Origin: Acinetobacter courvalinii
GTDB lineage: Bacteria; Pseudomonadota; Gammaproteobacteria; Pseudomonadales; Moraxellaceae
Length of the DNA stretch: 64,000 bases
Direction: 5' to 3'
NCBI RefSeq assembly: GCF_014635545.1
Contig: NZ_BMDA01000005.1
Span: 163,833-227,832, forward strand
The notes under the pieces are model-generated. The model saw only the letters and a list, made by a program, of their open reading frames with translations. It was not told the origin of the DNA and did no database searches. Positions 27,817 through 36,811 of the stretch are shown here, in pieces. Numbering within the stretch: the stretch's first letter is position 1; the number at the start of each line of letters is the position of its first letter. The translations under genes and the position numbers were made by a program.

Positions 27817-27987
27817 ATTGTGGATAAGTTTAGATTTATCCATAGCATTCAACAGAACGCTCAAAAATATGAAATAAAACACAAGTTTTCTGACATTCCA
27901 TCATTAATTTTCAACATGCCTTATACAGAATTTTGTGACGAACAGGCCCAATATAGGCATATAACATTGAAGATAAAAGAGTAAATA

Positions 27988-28560
27988 ATGATGAAAACAG
28001 TGGGTAACGATCTGATTCGCAATCAGCTACACGCTGATCGTAAATGGTATCTGTTATTGGGCGTGTTACTGGTTATTTTTGGCTTGGTTCTTTTAGCTGC
28101 GCTACCATTCGCCACCTTGTCTGCGGTACTGTTATTTGGTGTCTTGATGATGCTGGGCGGCGTTTTGCATTTTATTGCCGCATTTACCGTCTTTAAAGGC
28201 GGTACGCGCTGGTTGTGGGCTTTATTTGGTGTGCTGTACTTGGTGGCGGGTTATTTTGCCTTTACCACACCGGTGATCACTGCGGTAGTGCTCACCAGCT
28301 TTCTGGCGATTGCCCTGATTATTGCGGGGATTATCCGCACTGTGAATGCATTTATCCTGAGACCGGTTTCTGGTTGGGGCTGGGTGCTGTTTTCAGGCAT
28401 ATTAACCTTACTTACCGGGATTTTAATCCTTTCATCACCGGATTCACCGTTCTGGGTGTTGGGAATGTTCTTGGCAATTGATATTTTATTCCAGGGAATT
28501 AATTACCTGACCTTTGCGGGAGCGATCAAACAGTTGCCGCATAGCTCAACCACCGCCTAA
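27988..28560 (+). CDS. HdeD-family (DUF308) membrane protein
   Basis: A 190-residue inner-membrane protein with six predicted helices in three hairpin-like repeats (about 22-42, 44-70, 74-92, 96-118, 125-147, 150-172), matching the DUF308/HdeD pattern. In E. coli HdeD takes part in acid resistance at high density; here the role is unknown. Two ATGs stand in tandem at the start. A strong terminator follows. Confidence 0.85.
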   Translation: MMKTVGNDLIRNQLHADRKWYLLLGVLLVIFGLVLLAALPFATLSAVLLFGVLMMLGGVLHFIAAFTVFKGGTRWLWALFGVLYLVAGYFAFTTPVITAVVLTSFLAIALIIAGIIRTVNAFILRPVSGWGWVLFSGILTLLTGILILSSPDSPFWVLGMFLAIDILFQGINYLTFAGAIKQLPHSSTTA

Positions 28561-28579
28561 CTCATTCGCTAAAATTGTA

Positions 28580-28606
28580 GGGCGTGCCTTTTGCACGCCC
28601 TTTTTT
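28580..28606 (+). terminator. intrinsic terminator
   Basis: Perfect 8-bp GC-rich stem GGGCGTGC/GCACGCCC with loop CTTTT and six T. Confidence 0.92.
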
Positions 28607-28678
28607 GTTTTGTAGCGAGAAACATTTGCATGGCTTTAGTCTGTTAAAATATCGATTCGTTTGTAACTGACCGATTGT

Positions 28679-30658
28679 ATGACGCTTGCCAAGCTAATTG
28701 ATGAACTGAATCCACAACAGAAACAGGCTGCCACCACGACTGCACAAAATTGTCTGGTTCTGGCAGGAGCGGGATGTGGTAAAACCAAGACCATTGTGGC
28801 GAGATCGGCATATTTAATTGATCAGGGTTTGCCTGCACAGCAGATCCAGATTCTGACCTTTACCCGTCGGGCTGCAAGTGAAATTGTCACCCGTGTCGAG
28901 CAGCATATGGGTGCACAGGCCAAAGGTTTGCGTGCATCCACCTTCCATACCTTTTGCATGTATTTGTTACGTCGTAATCCGCGCGCTTTTGGTCTGACCC
29001 AGTTCAGCATTATTGACCGTGATGATCAGTTGCTGATGTTCCGTTTACTGCGCGGCAAGGATAAGGGCAATGTATTGCCAAAAGCAGCTGAATTATGTGA
29101 TCTGTATTCATATGCCCGTAATACCAAGACCAAACTCTCTGACGCCTTATTAGAGCAGTTACCGCAAGCAGTGGAGTACAAGGTGCAAATTGCGGAACTG
29201 ATGCAAGCCTATGAACAACGTAAGCAAGAACGCAATTTTCTCGATTATGATGACATCTTGTCGATTGTCGCGGTGCATTTGCAAAACTCAGCTGAATTGG
29301 TGCAATGGGTTACCGGCTTCTGTTCAGCACTACTGGTCGATGAAATGCAGGACACCAATCCGTTGCAATGGGCGTTATTGCAACCCTTAGTCGGTAAGGT
29401 CAAACTGTTTTGTGTCGGCGATGATGCACAATCGATTTATGGCTTTCGTGGGGCGGATTTTGAAAATATCCACCATTTTAGGGAACGTGTCCCTGATGCC
29501 CAAGTGCTGACGCTGGAAATGAATTATCGTTCCACGCAGGGGATTCTGGATTTATCTAACTGGTTGCTGGCGCAAAGTCCGATTGAGTATGGCAAGCATC
29601 TGCAAGCCTATCGCGGTAAAGGTTTAAAGCCTCAGTTGCATATCCTGAGTAATGAGTTTGAAGAAGCCAACTGGATTATTCAGGATTTAAATCGTCGGCA
29701 TATGCAGGGCGCGGCATGGGCAGAGCATATGGTGCTGTTGCGTTCGGGTTTTAGTGGGCGTTATCTGGAAGGGGCCTTGATTGCCGCCAACATTCCCTAC
29801 CGTTTTATTGGTGGGGTGAAACTGCTGGAATCGGCGCATGTTAAAGATGTGCTGAGTCTACTCCGTGTTAGTGTTAATCCGCAGGACGATCTGGCATGGA
29901 TGCGTTTCTTGACGCTCTGGGATGGTGTCGGTGATGTCGGTGCCAGTAAATTAGCTCAGGAACTGATCCAGCTACCTAATATTGAGGCGCGTTGCCAGCG
30001 TTTAGAGCGTCATGGCAAAGTACCGCAACAAGCCATCCTGATCCTGATGCAGCTGGATGTGTTGCAGCAACATGTCGAAGCCTGCATTGGGCTGGCGCTG
30101 GATGCCTTGAATGAACAACTGGAAAATAACTATAAAACCAAAGACTGGACCCGCCGTGTCAAAGATTTTGATCTGGTCAAGCAACTGGCACGTAAACACA
30201 GTTCGCTTGGAGAGTTTCTGGAGGAATATGTACTCGATCCAATTTCGGTCTCGGAAATTGATAAAACCCCAGATCAGGACTTGGTAACATTGATTACCAT
30301 CCATTCGGCTAAAGGTGCCGAGCAAAAAGTCTGTTATGTACCGCATGTCTCGCCAACGCAGTATCCGCATGCACGGGCACAGGGCGATTTTGACGATGTG
30401 GAAGAAGAACGCCGTGTGTTGTATGTGGCCTTGACCCGTGCCGAGAATGAACTCATTTTGACAAAACAGAATTTAAATCTATGGGCTCATGATCAATATG
30501 ATGAGCTCGGTCGCAAAATAGAAAGTTATTTTCTCAATGATTTACCTCAACATTTAGTCGATACCCAGATTCACCGTGATATTCCGCGTGCTTATGGGCA
30601 AGCCAGTCGCTCGCGTTCGACTGCAATCAATTTAGGTTTTGGGATCGATTTGGATTAA
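28679..30658 (+). CDS. UvrD/Rep-family superfamily 1A helicase
   Basis: A 659-residue ATP-dependent 3'-5' helicase. Motif I is LAGAGCGKTKT (28-38), motif Ia FTRRAASEI, motif II VDEMQD (220-225), motif III GDDAQSIYGFRGAD, motif IV MNYRST, motif V TIHSAKGAE and motif VI RRVLYVALTRAE. Motif II has Met in place of the more common DExxD Cys or Phe. At 659 residues it is shorter than UvrD (about 720) and Rep, and nearer to the helicase IV or PcrA-like short group. Which repair or replication path it serves is not set by context. Confidence 0.9.
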   Translation: MTLAKLIDELNPQQKQAATTTAQNCLVLAGAGCGKTKTIVARSAYLIDQGLPAQQIQILTFTRRAASEIVTRVEQHMGAQAKGLRASTFHTFCMYLLRRNPRAFGLTQFSIIDRDDQLLMFRLLRGKDKGNVLPKAAELCDLYSYARNTKTKLSDALLEQLPQAVEYKVQIAELMQAYEQRKQERNFLDYDDILSIVAVHLQNSAELVQWVTGFCSALLVDEMQDTNPLQWALLQPLVGKVKLFCVGDDAQSIYGFRGADFENIHHFRERVPDAQVLTLEMNYRSTQGILDLSNWLLAQSPIEYGKHLQAYRGKGLKPQLHILSNEFEEANWIIQDLNRRHMQGAAWAEHMVLLRSGFSGRYLEGALIAANIPYRFIGGVKLLESAHVKDVLSLLRVSVNPQDDLAWMRFLTLWDGVGDVGASKLAQELIQLPNIEARCQRLERHGKVPQQAILILMQLDVLQQHVEACIGLALDALNEQLENNYKTKDWTRRVKDFDLVKQLARKHSSLGEFLEEYVLDPISVSEIDKTPDQDLVTLITIHSAKGAEQKVCYVPHVSPTQYPHARAQGDFDDVEEERRVLYVALTRAENELILTKQNLNLWAHDQYDELGRKIESYFLNDLPQHLVDTQIHRDIPRAYGQASRSRSTAINLGFGIDLD

Positions 30659-30722
30659 ACTACCCAGATTCAATTTATTTTGATTCACCGATTTGAGGGT
30701 GAATCATGTTTTAGGTTTTAGC

Positions 30723-30968
30723 ATGAAAATTTTAGTTCGTAATTTAGATCGTAGCGTGACCGATGCAGAAGTGCTCGACTTGTTTAAAGCTTATGGCAAA
30801 GTCGAGTCTTGTGTGGTGGTCAAAGATGCTGAAACAGGAAAATCCAAAGGCTTTGGTTTTGTTGAAATGCCGAATCCACGTGAAGCGGTCAAAGCAGTGA
30901 AAGATTTAAATACCTTGAAAGTAAAAAACTATGGCATCCGTGTGAAAATTGCGGAAGATCAAGCTTAA
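30723..30968 (+). CDS. RNA-recognition-motif protein
   Basis: An 81-residue protein that is one RRM domain. RNP2 is ILVRNL (3-8) and RNP1 is KGFGFVEM (42-49), with the aromatic residues at normal places, so RNA binding is likely. Such bacterial RRM proteins are often cold-responsive. ATG 30723 is taken; a TTG at 30693 would add an unrelated tail outside the RRM. It lies 6 bases before the broken ASCH gene, which probably shares its transcript. Confidence 0.88.
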   Translation: MKILVRNLDRSVTDAEVLDLFKAYGKVESCVVVKDAETGKSKGFGFVEMPNPREAVKAVKDLNTLKVKNYGIRVKIAEDQA

Positions 30969-30974
30969 TTCTGT

Positions 30975-31423
30975 ATGTTAAAGCAATATACCGCTTTATC
31001 GGTTTTTGCTCCCAATGCCGGGCGAATTGCGCAAGGTCAGAAAACCTTGGAAGTTCGCTCATGGCATCCTGAGGCATTGCCTATAAAAGATGTAGTAATT
31101 GTCGAGAATCAAAACTTTCTGTTGCAGGATGGCGATGAAGAATCGTTGCCTTAGTCGATATAGAAGCCGTCCATGCATGGCGAGTGGATGAAGTTGAAGC
31201 AGCTTGCGCCTCATATTGGGCTGAAGGCTATTTCGCTTGGATGATTGCGAATATCCGTCCATTCGACCAACCTATTCAAGTCATGGCTAAGCGAAAACTT
31301 TATCTGCTCGAGTTGGGCATCGAGTCACTTGTCTTCGCCTTATTTACCCCATGTTTGTCCCCAACCCTGACAAGGGTTGATAAAATAGCCATAGATATTG
31401 GTGATTTCTTGTTGGTCGATTAA
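30975..31423 (+). pseudogene. ASCH-domain protein gene, frameshifted
   Basis: ATG 30975 opens a frame starting MLKQYTALSVFAPNAGRIAQG, an ASCH-type start, which stops at 31152-31154 after DGDEESLP. The domain continues in another frame as ALVDIEAVHAWRVDEVEAAC and on to AKRKLYLLELG, ending at 31423. One A missing after GAAGAA near 31142 would restore DGDEEIVALVDIEAVHAW, so a single-base deletion is the simplest cause. The 3' tail runs 84 bases into the convergent EF-hand gene, so the original stop may also be altered. A sequencing error is the other explanation. ASCH domains bind RNA or modified nucleosides. Confidence 0.75.
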
Positions 31424-31684
31424 GCCATTATGATCCTGATCGAGTGCTTTAAAAATCTTTATGCGTTTACGGTCGAGCGGGAAAAATTGTTTTTGCCAAG
31501 AAACAGGTTGATCTTTTAGGTCAATGAGTTTTGTCCATTCATTTTGATCAATCATTTGATCTCGGTTGAGATCGTAATCGGCATAGAGCTTTTCCCAGTC
31601 CAAACCGGCAGGTTCACAGCTATAACTCATTGAAATCGCCATACAGCATATTAAGCTCAGGATGGCTTGTTGAATATGACGCAT
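31340..31684 (-). CDS. secreted EF-hand protein
   Basis: A 114-residue exported protein with two EF-hand calcium loops. A signal peptide covers about residues 1-22. EF-hand 1 is D38-x-N40-x-D42 with E49 at position 12; EF-hand 2 is D82-x-D84-x-N86-G with E93. All chelating positions are filled. Cys residues C23 and C105 could pair. It probably binds calcium in the periplasm; the role is unknown. ATG 31684 is chosen over a TTG four codons upstream. It is convergent with and overlaps the tail of the ASCH pseudogene. Confidence 0.82.
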   Translation of the reverse strand: MRHIQQAILSLICCMAISMSYSCEPAGLDWEKLYADYDLNRDQMIDQNEWTKLIDLKDQPVSWQKQFFPLDRKRIKIFKALDQDHNGLIDQQEITNIYGYFINPCQGWGQTWGK

Positions 31685-31769
31685 GAGCGGGCTCAAAAGA
31701 TATTGATTTTATCATTAAAGCATTTAATCTTAAGCTATCCAAGTGGAAGGATTTTGAAGGAAAAATATT

Positions 31770-32273
31770 ATGTCCCGTGTTGCTCGTTATCATGCAGATC
31801 GTACCAATCAGAAACTATATTTCGCCCGTCTCGCATGTCAACAAGCTGAGCAAACAGAACATATTCAACAAGCACAGGCTTATCGTGAAGCTGCTGTTTT
31901 CCATTTGCATGGGGCAATATTGGCATTTTTGCAAGAACTGGTACGTTATTATCGCCTGAATGACTTGCAGCCGACCTTTAAGTCGATTGAAGAACATATG
32001 GCGGATAAAGGGCAGGTCTCTCCAGAGATTCAGGTATTACAACAACTGGCTAAAGACGGTTTTGTGGCTGAATTGAAACGTGCCTATCGGATGTGTCAGT
32101 ATGCACCCGAGCCCTCTGCACCAGAACCTGAAAATGAAACCTCTTCTAATTTGATTATCAAGGTGACGCAAAGCCCACAGGCATGGTTGCCCGATGCCAA
32201 AATCTTACGTGAATGGCATCGTGAATTAAGTCACTTAATTGATGGTTTTCGTAATGAAATGGTGGAGTTCTAA
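31770..32273 (+). CDS. DUF6586-like conserved protein
   Basis: A 167-residue soluble, largely helical protein of unknown function. It contains RTNQKLYFARLACQQAEQ (about 11-28), FHLHGAILAFLQELVRYY (about 43-60) and a C-terminal WHRELSHLIDGFRNEMVEF, a pattern I associate with DUF6586, which in pseudomonads lies near topA. AAGGAAAA precedes the ATG. Family call is from memory and not certain. Confidence 0.72.
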   Translation: MSRVARYHADRTNQKLYFARLACQQAEQTEHIQQAQAYREAAVFHLHGAILAFLQELVRYYRLNDLQPTFKSIEEHMADKGQVSPEIQVLQQLAKDGFVAELKRAYRMCQYAPEPSAPEPENETSSNLIIKVTQSPQAWLPDAKILREWHRELSHLIDGFRNEMVEF

Positions 32274-32293
32274 GTCGAAACTTTAAGACGACT

Positions 32294-32323
32294 TGAAATC
32301 TATTCCCTCAGCACTTATATAAA
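32294..32323 (+). promoter_or_regulatory. promoter of the small gene at 32386
   Basis: TTGAAA at 32294-32299 and TATAAA at 32318-32323 (or TATATA two bases earlier) are 16-18 bases apart. The transcript would carry a leader of about 55 bases. Confidence 0.5.
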
Positions 32324-32337
32324 TAAGACGTGAGAGC

Positions 32338-32379
32338 GCAAAGTGCCAAATACTTTGCCACCATGTTGAAACATGGAGA
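32338..32379 (+). promoter_or_regulatory. 5' leader with two hairpins, one over the ribosome site
   Basis: GCAAAGT/ACTTTGC (32338-32344, 32352-32358) and CCATGT/ACATGG (32361-32366, 32371-32376) are perfect stems. The 3' arm of the second contains the first bases of the GGAGA ribosome site (32375-32379) of the gene at 32386. Folding could lower its translation. Confidence 0.45.
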
Positions 32380-32385
32380 AAATTT

Positions 32386-32664
32386 ATGTCAATGCAACAG
32401 TTAAAAGAATTATTTGGTAATCAGGAAGCAATTCTTGAATTGGTTCAACTCGAAGGTGGTGAGCTTGCTTTGCGCAATGCGGGTTCTGAAAATGAGCCTT
32501 TGGTCAAAATCCAGTTTAGTGATGAGGTGAAGGCCATCCTCGGAGACCAGACGCCAGCCGTCGCACAGCATATGATTCAGGCAGCCTTGTTCGGATTGCT
32601 AGAAAAGCAGATGAATCAATGGCAAGCCGAAGTGCTGGACGAGCAACCTAGCCATTTCAGCTAA
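32386..32664 (+). CDS. small conserved protein of unknown function
   Basis: A 92-residue soluble acidic protein, MSMQQLKELFGNQEAILELV at the start, then LRNAGSENEPLVKIQFSDEVKAILGD and a helical end. Family not recognised; no signal or membrane helix. It stands alone between its own promoter and a bidirectional terminator, and the leader has two hairpins that partly cover the ribosome site. Confidence 0.75.
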   Translation: MSMQQLKELFGNQEAILELVQLEGGELALRNAGSENEPLVKIQFSDEVKAILGDQTPAVAQHMIQAALFGLLEKQMNQWQAEVLDEQPSHFS

Positions 32665-32678
32665 TCCTGAAAAATAAA

Positions 32679-32705
32679 AAAGCGTACTCAAGGTACGCTT
32701 TTTCG
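32679..32705. terminator. bidirectional intrinsic terminator
   Basis: Perfect 9-bp stem AAAGCGTAC/GTACGCTTT with loop TCAAG, A-run left and T-run right, between convergent genes. Confidence 0.9.
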
Positions 32706-32719
32706 TTTAAAGCAGTTTG

Positions 32720-34435
32720 TTAATGGGCTTCGGTCTGATGAGCGAGTTCAATCTGATTGAGGATATGATGGCTCATATTCTTGGCCATTTCCTCTTTGGC
32801 ATAGAATACTTCTCCAATATTTTCCTCACGGATAATCACGGCTTCTTCTTTGCTTTCTGCACAGATCAGGACCTGAATTTCAGGATTAAGTTGTTTGGAA
32901 ATATCCACGATACGATGAATATCCAGAATATCCATTGGTGAGATCACTAACAGGCGTGCATGCTGAATGTGTGCCTGAATCAAGACATTCGGTTCGGTGG
33001 CTTCACCGCTGACCGCTGCTCTGCCTTGGGCACGTAGTTTTTCAACAATTTCCCGGTTTTCTTCAGCAATCACCACTTTGATGTTTTGCTGCATCAGATT
33101 TTCACTGATACGACGACCCACCCCCCCATAGCCGATAATCACTACCTGATCGCGCAGGTAAGCCTGATCAACCTCATCCGGGAGCATTGCCAGTGGGTCA
33201 CCACTACGTTCCAGTAAACGTGCCAAATGCGAGCGCTCACGAATCCAGCGCTGTACGGGCTCGATCGCAGAGAACACAAATGAGTTCAGCGTAATTGAGA
33301 ATAATGCGCCTGCAAGAATCAGGTTTTGTGCATCCGGTGTCAGTAAACCGAGTGATAAACCCAGTGTCGCCAGAATGAAAGAGAATTCCCCAATCTGGGC
33401 CAGACTTGCACCTACCGTTAAAGCAGTATTAATCGGGTAGCGGAAGAACAGCACCAAAGCCATTGCAGCCAAGGTTTTACCCACCATAATGATGGCAACC
33501 ACCGCTAAAATCTTTAATGGGGCTTCGACCAAGATACTTGGATCGAATAACATACCCACGGAAACGAAAAATAGAATCGAGAAGATTTCACGGAGGGGCA
33601 GGGTTTCTTCTTCGGCACGATGGCTAAAGTCCGATTCTTTAACCACCATCCCGGCAAAGAATGCGCCCAATGCCATGGATACGCCAAATACCGCATATGA
33701 ACCATAAGCAATCGATACCGCAGCTGCTACTACAGTCAGGGTAAATAGTTCACGGGAGCCTAGACGTGCCACAAATTGCATGATCATCGGCACAAGACGT
33801 TTACCAATAATCAGCATGAAGGCAATAAAGCCCGTCACTTTAAGCAGGGTGATCCCGATCGTGACCCAGATGCTTTGTGAAGTATCGGTACCTGGAAGGG
33901 CTTGTCCGCCCAGCAATACCGCCGTTGCAGGGAGAAGTACCAGTGCTAACACCATCACTAGGTCTTCGACCAAAAGCCAGCCGACGGCAATTTTTCCATT
34001 CACCGAATCGAGCAGGCCACGATCTCCTAGCGCCTTGAGTAAGACCACTGTACTGGCACAGGACAAGCTTAAACCGAAGATCAACGCTGAACCGAAGCTC
34101 CAGCCCCAATACATGGACACCGCAACGCCGAGTAAGGTTGCCACGGCAATTTGTAAAATCGCACCTGGTAAGGCAATGCGGCGAACCTGTAATAAATCTT
34201 TGAGGGAGAAATGCATCCCCACACCGAACATCAGGAACATGACACCGAGTTCGGCCAGCTGATTGGCCAGCTGGATATCACCCACAACACCGGGCGTATT
34301 TGGACTAATAATAATACCGGCAACAAGATAGCCGATTAAAGGGGGGAGGCGTAGACGTGCTGCGATATAGCCAAAAATAAGGGCCATACCAAAACCGACA
34401 GCAAGTAATATAATTAAATCAACATCATGTGGCAT
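32720..34435 (-). CDS. ybaL: YbaL/KefB-type cation:proton antiporter
   Basis: A 571-residue inner-membrane transporter of the CPA2 family. About twelve helices fill residues 5-395, including the core GYLVAGIIISPNTPG (35-49) and SCASTVVLLKALGDRG. A cytosolic TrkA-N (RCK-like) nucleotide-binding domain follows, starting VVIIGYGGVGRRISENL at about residue 430. This layout matches E. coli YbaL and KefB/KefC; the sequence lacks an obvious glutathione-gating KefF partner, which favours YbaL. Ion (K+ or Na+) and gating are not established. Confidence 0.85.
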   Translation of the reverse strand: MPHDVDLIILLAVGFGMALIFGYIAARLRLPPLIGYLVAGIIISPNTPGVVGDIQLANQLAELGVMFLMFGVGMHFSLKDLLQVRRIALPGAILQIAVATLLGVAVSMYWGWSFGSALIFGLSLSCASTVVLLKALGDRGLLDSVNGKIAVGWLLVEDLVMVLALVLLPATAVLLGGQALPGTDTSQSIWVTIGITLLKVTGFIAFMLIIGKRLVPMIMQFVARLGSRELFTLTVVAAAVSIAYGSYAVFGVSMALGAFFAGMVVKESDFSHRAEEETLPLREIFSILFFVSVGMLFDPSILVEAPLKILAVVAIIMVGKTLAAMALVLFFRYPINTALTVGASLAQIGEFSFILATLGLSLGLLTPDAQNLILAGALFSITLNSFVFSAIEPVQRWIRERSHLARLLERSGDPLAMLPDEVDQAYLRDQVVIIGYGGVGRRISENLMQQNIKVVIAEENREIVEKLRAQGRAAVSGEATEPNVLIQAHIQHARLLVISPMDILDIHRIVDISKQLNPEIQVLICAESKEEAVIIREENIGEVFYAKEEMAKNMSHHILNQIELAHQTEAH

Positions 34436-34618
34436 CGGGGCTCCTTAATCGTTGCGGTTAAGGTAGAAATAAATGAGCATAAAACATGCCAAGAAAACAG
34501 CGAATAAATTGTAACAACTAAAATCGAATTTGTTGATGATAATTTTTTTAATTATCAAAAAAAATTATGTAAGAGATTTATTCATGTGTTTTTTTAGTTA
34601 TACCGCGTTTTTCAGGCA

Positions 34619-34650
34619 AAAAAAACGACTTCAAAAGAAGCCGTTTTTTT
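34619..34650 (-). terminator. terminator of rpmB-rpmG
   Basis: Stem AAAACG-A-CTTC / GAAG-C-CGTTTT with one mismatch and loop AAAA; the A-run on the left is the T-run on the minus strand. Confidence 0.8.
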
Positions 34651-34662
34651 AAAGAACTAAAA

Positions 34663-34818
34663 TTATTTAATTTTAGCTTCTTTGAAGATGACGTGTTGAC
34701 GGATTTTTGGATCAAATTTTTTGATTTCCATTTTTTCCGGCATAGTACGTTTGTTCTTAGTAGTGGTATAGAAATAACCTGTACCAGCTGTAGAAACGAG
34801 GCGAATCTTATCACGCAT
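34663..34818 (-). CDS. rpmG: 50S ribosomal protein L33
   Basis: A 51-residue L33 too short for most open-frame filters: [20 protein letters not shown] then [17 protein letters not shown] and the end [10 protein letters not shown]. It lacks the two CxxC zinc pairs, so it is the zinc-free L33 form. It follows rpmB by 12 bases and shares its terminator, the usual rpmB-rpmG pair. Confidence 0.97.
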   Translation of the reverse strand: MRDKIRLVSTAGTGYFYTTTKNKRTMPEKMEIKKFDPKIRQHVIFKEAKIK

Positions 34819-34830
34819 TGTTCAGACTCC

Positions 34831-35067
34831 TTAGATCTTTTGACCTTGAGCACGGAGATCAGCAACAACTTTCTCGATACCCAATTTATCAATAATACGC
34901 ATACCTTTAGTGGTTAAACGAAGACGTACAAAACGCTTTTCGCTTTCTAACCAAAAACGGTGGTGGTGCAGGTTCGGCTCGAACCGGCGTTTGGTTTTGT
35001 TGTTTGCGTGCGACACGTTGTTACCAACGATAGGACGCTTGCCGGTAACTTGGCAAACCTTAGACAT
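34831..35067 (-). CDS. rpmB: 50S ribosomal protein L28
   Basis: A 78-residue L28 starting [20 protein letters not shown], with [11 protein letters not shown] and the C-terminal [20 protein letters not shown] longer frame to 35109 exists but the ATG at 35067 is canonical. First gene of the rpmB-rpmG pair. Confidence 0.98.
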   Translation of the reverse strand: MSKVCQVTGKRPIVGNNVSHANNKTKRRFEPNLHHHRFWLESEKRFVRLRLTTKGMRIIDKLGIEKVVADLRAQGQKI

Positions 35068-35235
35068 GGTGAACTCCATTGCTAGTTTATACAGCACAAT
35101 TTCGTGCAACTAGCCATTCAAGTAAACGGATGAAATCATTCAAGGGGCGTTTTATACCAAAAATACGATTAAAAGACAAGCGAATTTGGTAAAAACAAGA
35201 CATGATCTGGTGTGATAGATCATGCCTTAACCAGC

Positions 35236-36690
35236 TTAACGAAATAGTGTTTTTAAAAGCAGTTTGTGTGTCGCTTTATTATACGGTGGCAGAATGAATT
35301 TTAAACTGTAAAGTTTAGGGCTGACCGGATTCGACATCATTGAGCGTTCATGTGAGAAGCTAAAGAAACCTTCCTTGCCATGATATTTGCCCATGCCCGA
35401 TGCGCCAATGCCGCCAAATGGCAAGTCATCTTGAGCCACGTGGGTCAGGGTCTGGTTGATTCCGAAGTGTCCTGAATGCGTGCGACCTGCGACATAATCG
35501 GCACGTGCACTATCTGTATCAAAATAATAGAAAGCCAGTGGGCGAGGGCGACTATTAATAAACTGTAGGGCTTCGTCAATATGCTCGTATTCCAGAATAG
35601 GAAGAATTGGACCAAAGATCTCGTTCTTCATAATCTCCATTTCTGTGGTCACACCGGTTAATAGGGTCGGTGCAATTTTACGAACCTCGGTTAGAGACTC
35701 ATTCTTGGCATTGAGCTCAACAATATTGGCGCCTTGTTCACGGGCATCTTCCAGATAGCCTTGCAGGCGATTGTACTGCTTGTCATTGATAATAGAAGTA
35801 TAGTCATTATTATCACGCAAGCTTGGATACATGGTGGTGACAAAGTCATTATAGTGCTTGGTGAACTCGGCCGTTTTGCCCTTAGGCAGGAACATATAAT
35901 CAGGGGCAACACAGGTTTGGCCGGCATTCCAGAGTTTACCGACCGCAATCCGCTGTGCCACATCACGAATGTTCATGGCGGAATGCACCAGCGCAGGGGA
36001 TTTGCCACCTAATTCTAAAATCACAGGGACAAGATTCTCTGCCGCCGCAGCCATGACAGTTTTCCCTACAGAGGTTGAACCGGTGAAAATCATTTTGTCA
36101 AAAGCCAGATGACTGAAAGCATCTGAAATAACTCCACCACCATTTACCACAGCCACCAGTTCCTGCGGAAATGCTTCTGAAAGGGCATTTTCCAGTACAT
36201 AACCAAAGTGTGAGGATGCACTCGAGATTTTGATCATGGCATGGTTACCCGCTGCCAGGGCGCAGATCAGTGGACCCAGTGAAAGGAGCAGAGGATAGTT
36301 CCATGGTGCAATAATGCCGACTACACCTAAAGGTTGATATTCTACCCAGCCTTTCGCTGGTTGGTGTAACATGCTGATATGGCGTTTGGACGGTTTCATC
36401 CATTCGGTTAGGTTCTTGCTGTAATATTTGATATGTTCCAGACAAGTCAGAACTTCGCCAATCTTGGTTTCCATCACGGCACGGTTGCCGTAATCCTGAT
36501 TAATTGCGTTAGCAAATTGATCTTGATATTTTACCAGGATATTTTTAAGTCGGGCTAAGCGATCAAGACGTTCTTTGGCGCTTGGCACAGGATGGCGTTG
36601 GTAAGCTGCTTTTTGCTGCTCAAGCAAATCATGTAGCCGTTGTACATCAACATGAGGTGTCATAGCGGTTGTTTTTGTTTGACTGTTCAT
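35236..36690 (-). CDS. aldehyde dehydrogenase (coniferyl-aldehyde type)
   Basis: A 484-residue NAD(P)-dependent aldehyde dehydrogenase. Catalytic residues are intact: E226 in LELGGKSP and C260 in NAGQTCVAPDY; N130 lies in PWNYPL and the cofactor loop is FTGSTSVGK (202-210). The C-terminus ends in a basic/hydrophobic tail KLYSLKFILPPYNKATHKLL. The sequence resembles coniferyl-aldehyde and long-chain fatty-aldehyde dehydrogenases of this genus; substrate not fixed. It is divergent from a TetR regulator with a palindrome between them, which points to control by it. Confidence 0.88.
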   Translation of the reverse strand: MNSQTKTTAMTPHVDVQRLHDLLEQQKAAYQRHPVPSAKERLDRLARLKNILVKYQDQFANAINQDYGNRAVMETKIGEVLTCLEHIKYYSKNLTEWMKPSKRHISMLHQPAKGWVEYQPLGVVGIIAPWNYPLLLSLGPLICALAAGNHAMIKISSASSHFGYVLENALSEAFPQELVAVVNGGGVISDAFSHLAFDKMIFTGSTSVGKTVMAAAAENLVPVILELGGKSPALVHSAMNIRDVAQRIAVGKLWNAGQTCVAPDYMFLPKGKTAEFTKHYNDFVTTMYPSLRDNNDYTSIINDKQYNRLQGYLEDAREQGANIVELNAKNESLTEVRKIAPTLLTGVTTEMEIMKNEIFGPILPILEYEHIDEALQFINSRPRPLAFYYFDTDSARADYVAGRTHSGHFGINQTLTHVAQDDLPFGGIGASGMGKYHGKEGFFSFSHERSMMSNPVSPKLYSLKFILPPYNKATHKLLLKTLFR

Positions 36691-36727
36691 AGGAGTGGAC
36701 CAAAAGAAAGCTTATTATTTTTTAATT

Positions 36728-36747
36728 TTTAGAGTAAATACTCTAAA
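36728..36747. promoter_or_regulatory. TetR-type operator candidate
   Basis: TTTAGAGTAAATACTCTAAA is a 20-bp palindrome with perfect 9-bp arms and AA between. It is in the 121-base divergent gap of the aldehyde dehydrogenase and TetR genes, suited to repress both. Confidence 0.7.
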
Positions 36748-36811
36748 GTGTCAAGTCGCTTTATAGGTTTGTTTTATAACCTATTGATAATGTTATAGAT
36801 GGTTAAACTCA

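Noticed and set aside
34578-34892. 104-residue frame over rpmG and its terminator
   Set aside because: It is out of frame with rpmG, which is read at 34663-34818 in another frame, and its sequence has no meaning.
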